The notes below the pieces were generated by a model that had not been told where the DNA came from, did not search any database, and was given only the letters and a program-made list of their open reading frames with translations. A stretch of DNA of 64,000 nucleotides from Tenggerimyces flavus (GTDB lineage: Bacteria; Actinomycetota; Actinomycetes; Propionibacteriales; Actinopolymorphaceae), in contig NZ_JAFBCM010000001.1 of the NCBI RefSeq assembly GCF_016907715.1, positions 4,526,001 to 4,590,000 of the forward strand. Reading direction: 5' to 3'. The translations under genes and the position numbers were made by a program. Shown piece after piece: positions 15,736-22,682 of the stretch; position 1 is the first letter of the stretch, and the number at the start of each line of letters is the position of its first letter.

Positions 15736-18363
15736 CTAGTCGTTGCTGGGGTATTCGGACCGCCCACCAGTACCGGGCGGTCCGAAGAACGGGAGGTACA
15801 CCGGAGCGTCGTGCTCGACGGTGCCCAGGGCGAACAGGACTCCGGCGGTGCCGGTCGAGAAGTCCATCGAGAGTCTGAGGAGCTGGTCGCCGGGAAACGC
15901 GAGTCCACCCGCATGGGTCATCGCGTGCCAGCGCAGGCCGCGGATCAGCAGGTCCGCGCTGTCGTCTCCGTCCGGAACGAAGCCGCCGCGGCGCAGCGCG
16001 CCGACCATCGCGAGCATGCTGGCGCGGCCGGCGAACAGGCCGGACTGGACGAAGTAGCCGGCTCGGGCGACGGCGCTCAGGTCGCGCAGGTCGGCGGTGA
16101 GATCCTCGTCCCGCCGGTGCCGGAGGTAGCGTGCCAGGGCGAGCGCGATGCCCGCCGAGCCCTCGTCGAGGTACGGGAGCGTTCGCCAACCCTGGTTGAC
16201 CTGCAGGGTGCCGTCCTCACCGCGGATGCAGCGCCGGAGGTCCTGGTAGATCGCGGTCGTCGCGTGGTCGAGCAGCGCCGAGTCGCCGGTCCGCTCGTAC
16301 GCGCGGACGAACAGCAGCGCGAGGCCGGAGGAGCCGTACATCAGCCCGGCGCGGGCGAAGCCACCGCCGCTGATCTCCGGCACGTCCATCGGCTCGCCGA
16401 GGCGGTCGGCCGTGACCGCGACGATCCGGTCGGCCAGGTCGAGCAGCTTCGACTCGCCGGCGCGGTCGCCGAGGTGCATGAGGTTGAGCCCGATGCCGGC
16501 GAGGCCGGAACGCAGGCCCAGCTCGAGGTTGTCGTCCAGCAGGGCGAGAGAGCGTTCGACGACGTCAAGGGCCTCTTGACGGTGGCCGAGCTGGTCCAGG
16601 ACGAACGCGACCCCATGCAGGCCGTCGTAGAAGCCGGCCGGAGTGTCAGCCGCGGGCTCGACGGCGTGCTTGAGCAGCCAGTCCTCGTACTCGGGGAACC
16701 GTCCGGCGCCGGTCGCGTCGAGCGCGAACAGCACGCCGGCGGCGCCGGTGGCGAGGTTGATGCCGCCGCCGGGGAAGAACTGCATCGGATCGCCGGGGAA
16801 CAGCCGGTCGGTACGTTCCGGGGTCGCGCTCGCGACGATCGCCGTACGCAGCGCGTCGCGGAGCTCCACCCACGGCGCGTTGCCTGGCATCGGAACGTCG
16901 TCGAACGAGGTCCGTTCCTTCTTGTGCCGGCCGAGGATCGTGTCGACGGCACGCGTGGTGGCCTTGGCCTGGTCGGGACCCTGGAAGACGTCGCCGACGA
17001 CGCCGCCGAGCTGGGCTGCCTTGGCGAGGTTCATGTTCAGCTGCACGGTGGTCTGTGGCGCGAACAGGTGCAGGTGCATGCAGGCGAGCGCGTACCTGTC
17101 GGAGTCCGCGCCGGTCCGTTCGGCCGGCGGCTGGAAGCCGGGATGCGCAAGCGTGGAACGGGATTCGTCCTCGACGAGCGTCGACACCTCGAAGTCGATC
17201 AGCACCATGCGGTCGTCGGTCGAGACAAGGATGTTGTCCGGGTGTAGATCGCCGAACACCACGCCGCGCTCGTGGAACGCGGCGATCGCCTGCTCGACGC
17301 GCTCCATCATGCCCAAGGCCCATTGGGTGTAGCGGGCGAGCTCGCCCCTCGGCGGGTCGGGGTGCGTGAGCGGGTAGCGGTTGACGATGAGGCGCTGCAG
17401 CGGGCTGCCGTCGATGTGCTCGAGCACGAGGAAGTGGTGGTCGCCGAGTTGGAAGTAGTCGAGCAGCTCGGGGACGACGTCCAAGCCGGCAAGGCGTTCG
17501 AGGATGTCCCGCTCGTGCAGCAGCCGGGCCACCGCGTCCCGGCCGATCGCGTCGAGGCCGGCGTGCGGGCGGGCCTCCTTGAGCACGACGTACTTGTCGG
17601 TGCGCTTGTCCTTCGCGAGGTAGACCCCACCGCCGTTGGAGAAGTGGACGGCGCTCTCGACCTGGTACGGGATGTCCTCGACCGACACCGAGTTACGGGC
17701 CGCCAAGTGGGGTTGGAGAAACTCCGGCATCTCCACCCAGTCGGGGAGTGCGAAGACCGGACCGCGTACGTCGGGCACCAGCTCGCCGTCCGCGTTCTCG
17801 AGGGCGAGGACGCGCGTGCCGGTGTCGGACAGGCAGTAGCGCTCCATGAACCCGCCGTACCTGACGAAGAGCGGGCCTTTTCCGTACCTGAGGTCGCTCA
17901 GAATGTACGGTCCCTGGACGCCTTGGAGAAGGGCGTCGAGCTCGTCGAGGATGGTGTGGAGCTGGGCGTCGTCGGCCGGATAGATCGTGACGAGCTTGCC
18001 GCTCGAGCCGCGGAACGCGGCCTTCGAGTTCAGCATGATCATGACCGGACGGCTGCGCAGATACTTGAACGGGATGCCGCGGGAGACGCAGTAGTCCCAC
18101 ACCGTCTCGAGCGTGCGGTCGGCGTCGGAGAGGCTCGACGAGACGTGGATCTTCCAACCCTGCTGAGGAGTTGGGGCCATCGGGGGAGCGAAGTAGAGCC
18201 AGGTCTCGTCGGCGTGGTGGACCCAACCCTCGGGGAAGCTACGGCCGACGACGCTGAAGTCCGGCTCGCCGGTCTCACCGGCGTGCGGCGCGTCGTAGAA
18301 CAGTTGGTCGACCAAGCAGTAGAGGTCGTACTGTTCGATGGCTTCGGGATCCACGTCCATCAT
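15736..18363 (-). CDS. Class III lanthionine synthetase LanKC (RamC/AmfT-like)
   Basis: About 875 residues. An N-terminal lyase domain (QYDLYCLVDQLFYD start; later GWKIHVSSSL and VRYGGFMERYCL) removes phosphate. A central kinase-like domain has Lys in VVLKEAR, GDLHPDNILV at about residues 367-376, and LIDFEVS in place of DFG. The C-terminal cyclase domain (from about residue 500) lacks the Cys/Cys/His zinc ligands: the GLMYGSSG and QSGLFAG positions have none. Domain order plus missing zinc site defines class III. It should dehydrate Ser/Thr and form labionin or lanthionine in the peptide encoded 23 bp downstream. The start is uncertain: the frame is open to 18447, no candidate has a clear ribosome site, and MMDVDPE at 18363 fits the family best. 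Confidence 0.93.
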   Translation of the reverse strand: MMDVDPEAIEQYDLYCLVDQLFYDAPHAGETGEPDFSVVGRSFPEGWVHHADETWLYFAPPMAPTPQQGWKIHVSSSLSDADRTLETVWDYCVSRGIPFKYLRSRPVMIMLNSKAAFRGSSGKLVTIYPADDAQLHTILDELDALLQGVQGPYILSDLRYGKGPLFVRYGGFMERYCLSDTGTRVLALENADGELVPDVRGPVFALPDWVEMPEFLQPHLAARNSVSVEDIPYQVESAVHFSNGGGVYLAKDKRTDKYVVLKEARPHAGLDAIGRDAVARLLHERDILERLAGLDVVPELLDYFQLGDHHFLVLEHIDGSPLQRLIVNRYPLTHPDPPRGELARYTQWALGMMERVEQAIAAFHERGVVFGDLHPDNILVSTDDRMVLIDFEVSTLVEDESRSTLAHPGFQPPAERTGADSDRYALACMHLHLFAPQTTVQLNMNLAKAAQLGGVVGDVFQGPDQAKATTRAVDTILGRHKKERTSFDDVPMPGNAPWVELRDALRTAIVASATPERTDRLFPGDPMQFFPGGGINLATGAAGVLFALDATGAGRFPEYEDWLLKHAVEPAADTPAGFYDGLHGVAFVLDQLGHRQEALDVVERSLALLDDNLELGLRSGLAGIGLNLMHLGDRAGESKLLDLADRIVAVTADRLGEPMDVPEISGGGFARAGLMYGSSGLALLFVRAYERTGDSALLDHATTAIYQDLRRCIRGEDGTLQVNQGWRTLPYLDEGSAGIALALARYLRHRRDEDLTADLRDLSAVARAGYFVQSGLFAGRASMLAMVGALRRGGFVPDGDDSADLLIRGLRWHAMTHAGGLAFPGDQLLRLSMDFSTGTAGVLFALGTVEHDAPVYLPFFGPPGTGGRSEYPSND

Positions 18364-18546
18364 CTTGGGCCGGGTCCGGATTCTCAAACAGTGCATGGCG
18401 TCATCAAACTCACATGAAGTCCACACTTCCCAATGTGCATTCTTCATGCCCGGAAGTGCGACAAACGCAATGCGTGATGTTCAGCTGAAAAGGGCATGCC
18501 AAAGGTTTGCGTAGACGAATTGAGTCGTCCCGCATCGTGAATTGCC

Positions 18547-18583
18547 TAGTCCGAATGGACTATTTCGTGTAGCCCGAACGGGC
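18547..18583. promoter_or_regulatory. Paired inverted repeats between the regulator and lanKC
   Basis: TAGTCC-GAAT-GGACTA (18547-18562) and GCCCG-AA-CGGGC (18572-18583) lie in a lower-GC gap just after the regulator stop codon and about 200 bp before lanKC. They could be a regulator operator, a weak terminator of the regulator transcript, or both. No other clear element is seen in 18364-18599. Confidence 0.35.
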
Positions 18584-18599
18584 ACCCGTGGTAGAGGTC

Positions 18600-19217
18600 C
18601 TAGATCCAGCCCGCGTCGCGCGCGATCCGTACGGCGTCGATGCGGTTGCGCGCACCGAGCTTGGTGATGACCGCGGACAGGTAGTTGCGCACAGTGCCGG
18701 CCGCGAGAGAGAGCTGGCAAGCGATCTCCGGCACGGACGATCCCTCGGCGGCCGAGGCGAGCACCTCGTGTTCGCGTTCGGTCAATGGCCCGTCAGGATT
18801 GAGCAAAGCCGACATGGCGAGCTCGGAGTCGATCACGCACTCTCCGGAGGCGACGCGGCGGATCGTGTCGGCGAGCTGGTTCGGCGGCGCGTCCTTGACG
18901 ACGAAGCCGCGTACGTTCGCATCGAGCGCACGTCGCAGTGTGCGTGGGCTTGTCGTACTGCTGAGTAATACGGTCCGGCAGTACGGCACCTCTTCTTGCA
19001 GCTTCCGCGCGGCGGAGAGCCCATCCACGCCAGGGATTCCGATGTCGAACACGATGACGTCGGGCTTGACCTTGCGGGCGGCCGGAACGATGTACTCCGT
19101 GCTGTCGATCTCGGCGACGACGTTGATGTCGTCCTCTCCGGCGAGCAGCGCGACGAGCGCGCCCCGGATCAAGGCCATGTCCTCCGCGAGCAAGACGCGG
19201 ATAGCGGTGTCGTTCAC
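18600..19217 (-). CDS. Orphan NarL/LuxR-type response regulator (RamR/AmfR-like)
   Basis: 205 residues from GTG 19217, with GGGAGG about eleven bases upstream. A receiver domain (IRVLLAEDMALIRGAL start, phospho-acceptor Asp in VIVFDIGIPG, KDAP near its end) is joined to a LuxR-type helix-turn-helix (LTEREHEVLASAAEG through LGARNRIDAVRIARDAGWI). The phrases ALIRGALVALL, GFVVKDAP and the AGWI end closely match RamR, the activator of the SapB operon. No sensor kinase is adjacent, as with RamR. It lies upstream of and co-directional with lanKC, so it is the likely local activator of lanthipeptide locus 1. Confidence 0.9.
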   Translation of the reverse strand: MNDTAIRVLLAEDMALIRGALVALLAGEDDINVVAEIDSTEYIVPAARKVKPDVIVFDIGIPGVDGLSAARKLQEEVPYCRTVLLSSTTSPRTLRRALDANVRGFVVKDAPPNQLADTIRRVASGECVIDSELAMSALLNPDGPLTEREHEVLASAAEGSSVPEIACQLSLAAGTVRNYLSAVITKLGARNRIDAVRIARDAGWI

Positions 19218-19528
19218 GAGTGCGGGCCCCTCCCTTGGCGCCAGATTGCGGGCGTCATGCAACCCACGACCGTGCTGAAAAGTTGTCAGTACAGCCCTGT
19301 GCCGAGCTAGGGATGGTGCTCAATGAGCATTACGAGTCCACACACTGTGAGCTCCCCCTCGTTCCGCTTGCCCCAACGTGTTAAAGATGACGTTACGCCG
19401 TTAGTTACGGGTGTGACGTGGAATTCTTCGGATTCACGCCCCGTTATCCCGAAGGGGTCCTTGTCCGGATGCGGCTGAATTGGACGACGAATTAGTGTTT
19501 GCGCAGGCCACTGCCGGTTACTCACGAG
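19218..19528. other. Intergenic region upstream of the RamR-like gene
   Basis: About 310 bp of markedly lower GC than its surroundings, holding the regulator promoter region on the minus strand. TGCTC-AAT-GAGCA (about 19317-19329) is a small inverted repeat and GTTACG occurs twice near 19391-19410. A short open frame across it has no coding character. I see no convincing gene. Confidence 0.5.
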
Positions 19529-20620
19529 TTACGCGGGATCGCTCAGCGTGAGATTTCCCACTCCCAGGCCCGGCGTGTCCGGAAGGACGATGTTAGCCCC
19601 TTTGTAATGCATTCCGCCCGTTATGGGCGATTTAGTCAACCACCACGCCGCATCGAGATCACACGCCAGCGTCGTGCCCTGTGCCGCGGCGAGGCTCGCG
19701 GCGGCACCGACGCCGATCGGACCCTCCATCATCGAGCCGATCGTGGTGCCAACGCCGCACTGCTCGGCGAGGGCGAGCATCGTTCTTGCTTGGGCGATGC
19801 CGCCGCACTTCGCCAGCTTGACGTTGACGAGGTCGGCGGCTCTTCGCTGGATGAGCTCGACCAGGTCGCGGACGCCGTAGACGGCCTCGTCGGCGAGGAT
19901 CGGGGTGTCGACACGGTCGCTGACCCACTTGAGACCTTCGAGGTCCCAGGCTTGGACGGGTTGTTCGACGAGTTCGATGATCTGGTCTTCGAGCTTGGTG
20001 ATCGTTCGTACGGCCTCGCGCGGGGTCCAGCCCTGGTTGGCGTCGAGTCTGAGCTTCGCCTCTTTGCCGGCGGCTTGGCGTACGGCTTTGACGCGCTCGA
20101 CGTCGGTGGCGGCGTCGGTACCCACCTTGACCTTGAGCGTGTCGAAGCCCTCCTTGACGCGTTGGCTGGCGGCTTCGGCGAGCTCGTCCGGGGTGCCGGC
20201 ACTGAGCGTGACATCGGTGTGGACGCGGTGGGTGGTGCCGCCGAGGAACCTCGGCAGACTTCGCCCGGCGCGCTGGGCTGCCAGGTCATGGAGCGCTTCG
20301 TCGACTGCCGCCTTGGCTCCGTGGTTGGCTTCGACGGCTCTGGCGAGCTGGTCGAGGAGTCGGTTGAGGTCGTCCGGGTCCTGGTTCTTGATGACGTCGG
20401 TGAGCGGGTGCCTGACACACTCCTCGGCGCTGGCCATCGACTCGCCCGTCACCCGCCAGACCTGCGGCGCCTCACCCCAGCCGTGGTGGCATTCGTCGTC
20501 GATGACTTCGACGATCAGGGAGTCGACCGTACTGGTCCGCCGAAGGGCGGTGACGAACGGCGTGTGGAGGGGAGCGGAGACGCGATGACAACGAATGTCG
20601 ATGATCGGCACGCCGCCCAT
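19529..20620 (-). CDS. Dipeptide epimerase, enolase superfamily (L-Ala-D/L-Glu epimerase-like)
   Basis: About 363 residues with the full muconate-lactonizing-enzyme subgroup layout. The acid/base Lys lies in LKVKVG, metal ligands in LDANQGW, ELVEQPV and ILADEAVYG, and the second Lys in NVKLAKCGGI. Near the C-terminus CDLDAAWW supplies the DxD motif that binds the dipeptide ammonium group in dipeptide epimerases. The expected role is epimerising a dipeptide such as L-Ala-L/D-Glu in murein peptide recycling. It lies between the two lanthipeptide loci on the same strand, but hairpins flank it and a functional link is unproven. Starts at 20629 (GTG), 20620 (ATG) and 20611 (GTG) are all possible. 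Confidence 0.82.
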   Translation of the reverse strand: MGGVPIIDIRCHRVSAPLHTPFVTALRRTSTVDSLIVEVIDDECHHGWGEAPQVWRVTGESMASAEECVRHPLTDVIKNQDPDDLNRLLDQLARAVEANHGAKAAVDEALHDLAAQRAGRSLPRFLGGTTHRVHTDVTLSAGTPDELAEAASQRVKEGFDTLKVKVGTDAATDVERVKAVRQAAGKEAKLRLDANQGWTPREAVRTITKLEDQIIELVEQPVQAWDLEGLKWVSDRVDTPILADEAVYGVRDLVELIQRRAADLVNVKLAKCGGIAQARTMLALAEQCGVGTTIGSMMEGPIGVGAAASLAAAQGTTLACDLDAAWWLTKSPITGGMHYKGANIVLPDTPGLGVGNLTLSDPA

Positions 20621-20710
20621 TCTGCCCACGCTCGCTTGTTGGTGGGCGGGTCGCGGAAATGCCCGGGGGAATGCTTGGCCCGCTTCACTCGTTCCGGCAC
20701 TATGACCGCT

Positions 20711-20743
20711 GGTGCGGGGGCAGCCTCCATCTGCCCCCGCACC
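20711..20743 (-). terminator. Terminator hairpin after lanthipeptide locus 2
   Basis: GGTGCGGGGGCAG (20711-20723) and CTGCCCCCGCACC (20731-20743) form a perfect 13-bp stem with a seven-base loop, 37 bases beyond the stop codon of the 42-aa precursor gene. There is no T-tract. Confidence 0.75.
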
Positions 20744-20780
20744 TTCGGCGGTCTCGCCACCTGCGCTACCTGACGCCGCC

Positions 20781-20909
20781 CTACAGCACGAGGGTCAGCA
20801 AGCACGTGCACAAGCACGTGACAGGCCCGCAGCAGTCACCGCCGAGCTCGACCGAGTCGGTCTCGGGCAGCTCCTCCAGCACTGCGACGTCCAGCGTGAG
20901 CTCCGCCAT
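20781..20909 (-). CDS. Class IV-type lanthipeptide precursor with Cys-rich, Thr-only core
   Basis: A 42-residue peptide behind GGGAGGTGA, six bases before ATG 20909, and only six bases after the S9 peptidase stop. The acidic leader holds LEELPETDSVEL (residues 11-22), the same LPETD pattern as in VenA-type class IV leaders. After Gly23-Gly24 the core reads DCCGPVTCLCTCLLTLVL. It has three Thr (31, 35, 39), no Ser, and five Cys (26, 27, 32, 34, 36), so at least two Cys cannot enter (methyl)lanthionine rings. The end is very hydrophobic. The LanL gene, peptidase gene and this gene form one tight operon. I do not recognise the core from any named compound. Confidence 0.88.
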   Translation of the reverse strand: MAELTLDVAVLEELPETDSVELGGDCCGPVTCLCTCLLTLVL

Positions 20910-20915
20910 TCGCGT

Positions 20916-22682
20916 TCACCTCCCTTCACGCATGGCGCCGGCCGCCGCGGGCACCCGTGGCGGCGTCAGGAGGTTCGTGGTCGCCATCTCGCGGGGTTCC
21001 CGCGAGTCGGCGAGGAACGCGCGCAGCACTTCCAGCACCTGGCCGGCCGACGGACCGGTGAGCAGGTCGTGCCCCGCGTCCGCGAGTTCCAGGTACCGAA
21101 CGCCGAAGTGCCGGGGCGTCAGTCGGGCGTACAGCTCACGCGAGTGCGACGCCGGGATCACGTCGTCCCGCGCGCCGTGGACGATCAGGACTGGTACGCG
21201 GATCTGGTCCGCGAAGTGCAGCGCGTCCCGCGGCCCCAGCGCGTCCTGGTACAGCGAGCGTCCACCCAGGCGGTCCAACAGAGCACGCACCCGCGGCCGC
21301 GCGTCCAGGTAGAGCCGCGGGCCGGACAGGAACGGTGCCAGCACCGCGCCCCGGGACCACAGCTCGGGGTCCGCGCCGAGCGTGAGCAGCGCAAGGTACG
21401 CGCCGTACGAGGTGCCCAACAGCAGCAGCGGTCCGCGTCGAGCAGCCAGCGTCGAAGCGACCGCGCGTACGTCGGCAAGGTCCGGGCCGCCCCAGGCACC
21501 GGCGATCGACCCGGACCCCCGCGATCCGGTCGGGTTCACCGCCACGACCGCGAGCCCCAGCCCCGCCAGCTCGGTCAGCATCTGGTCCGGCTGCAGCTGC
21601 CACGCCGCGTCCGGCCCGCCGTGCAGCGCGACGAGCACCTTCGGTGCCGTACGCCAGTCGCCATACACGACCGCGTCCACCGGACCCGACGGCCCCTCGA
21701 AGCGCTCCAGCTGCGGTCCGCCTCCGCCCGGACCACCCGCCGGCCGCAGGCCGTGCAGCATCCGGAACGGTTGCGCCGACCCCGGCCGCACCTCCGCGAT
21801 CCCGGGCACGTGCAGCTGCCCCGCGAACGGCACCCGCAGCCCCGCCTCGGTCCACGACGCCGTCGCGCCGAGCGTGCCGGCCGGCAGCCGTACGTAGCTC
21901 AGCTGGTCCAACCCCGGGATGAGGATCGCCAGCCGCGACGTCGACCCGTCGTCCACCCGGAACGCGATCCGCCGCGACCAGGGGTCCGCTGCGAGTGGCC
22001 ACAGCCGGCGGGCGTCCTCCAGCCCCGCTGGCCAGGACGGCTCGCCACCCGGACGACACCAGCCGACCCGATGCTGCGCGTCGGCCACCACCCGGATGTC
22101 CGGGGTCGCGAACAGCAGCCGCAGCCCGCGGTCCTCCGGCCACAGCGGCGTGACCGAACGGGTCCGCAGGTTGACCGCGATCGCGCTGACCTTCTTGTTC
22201 TGCGCCCGGTTCAACGCCAGCCAGCGACCGGTCCCGTCCAGCCACGTCCCGCCGCCGACCAGCCCCTCGAGCGTGAGCGACGGGCGGATGTACGGGTCCT
22301 CCGCGCGCACCAGCGACAGCGTCGTGGTCTGGTTCCGGAACGACGCGACGGCCACCGCGAGGATCTGTGGGTTCGGATGCTCCAGCAGCCGCAGCCCGTC
22401 GGCGGTGATCGTGCCGAGCGAGTGTGCCCGGCCGTCGGCGCCGGCGAGCAGGATCTCGTGCTCGCGTTCGGCGTCCGTCGGCTGGCACAGCAGGATGCGC
22501 CCGTCGTCCATCGGGAGCACCTGCGCGCGTGGTCCGTTCGGCCGTGGTTGCTCGACGCGGCGTGGCGGTACGGGCGGGTCCAGAAGCCAGGTTTCCAACT
22601 GCCAGGCTCCCGGTCTGTCCGCCGCCAGGCAGGCGGCGTAGCGCCCGGTGGGGGAGAAGCGGAAGCTCGTCCGGGTCAACAT
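20916..22682 (-). CDS. S9 family peptidase (alpha/beta-hydrolase with propeller), candidate processing enzyme of locus 2
   Basis: 588 residues from ATG 22682, overlapping the LanL stop region by seven bases. An N-terminal beta-propeller-like region (residues about 5-330) leads into an S9C-like hydrolase domain: HGGPDAAWQ for the oxyanion loop, Ser in LGTSYGAYLAL, Asp in HGARDDVIPASHS, His in ADAGHDLL. It is more like acylaminoacyl peptidases than the prolyl oligopeptidase of locus 1. Tight coupling between LanL and the precursor suggests it trims the leader or degrades it after another cut, but the specificity is unknown. No signal peptide is seen. Confidence 0.8.
   Translation of the reverse strand: MLTRTSFRFSPTGRYAACLAADRPGAWQLETWLLDPPVPPRRVEQPRPNGPRAQVLPMDDGRILLCQPTDAEREHEILLAGADGRAHSLGTITADGLRLLEHPNPQILAVAVASFRNQTTTLSLVRAEDPYIRPSLTLEGLVGGGTWLDGTGRWLALNRAQNKKVSAIAVNLRTRSVTPLWPEDRGLRLLFATPDIRVVADAQHRVGWCRPGGEPSWPAGLEDARRLWPLAADPWSRRIAFRVDDGSTSRLAILIPGLDQLSYVRLPAGTLGATASWTEAGLRVPFAGQLHVPGIAEVRPGSAQPFRMLHGLRPAGGPGGGGPQLERFEGPSGPVDAVVYGDWRTAPKVLVALHGGPDAAWQLQPDQMLTELAGLGLAVVAVNPTGSRGSGSIAGAWGGPDLADVRAVASTLAARRGPLLLLGTSYGAYLALLTLGADPELWSRGAVLAPFLSGPRLYLDARPRVRALLDRLGGRSLYQDALGPRDALHFADQIRVPVLIVHGARDDVIPASHSRELYARLTPRHFGVRYLELADAGHDLLTGPSAGQVLEVLRAFLADSREPREMATTNLLTPPRVPAAAGAMREGR

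Noticed and set aside
19307-19525. A 72-codon minus-strand frame in the gap upstream of the RamR-like gene
   Set aside because: No ribosome site, low third-position GC and no resemblance to a precursor peptide; the region reads as regulatory DNA.
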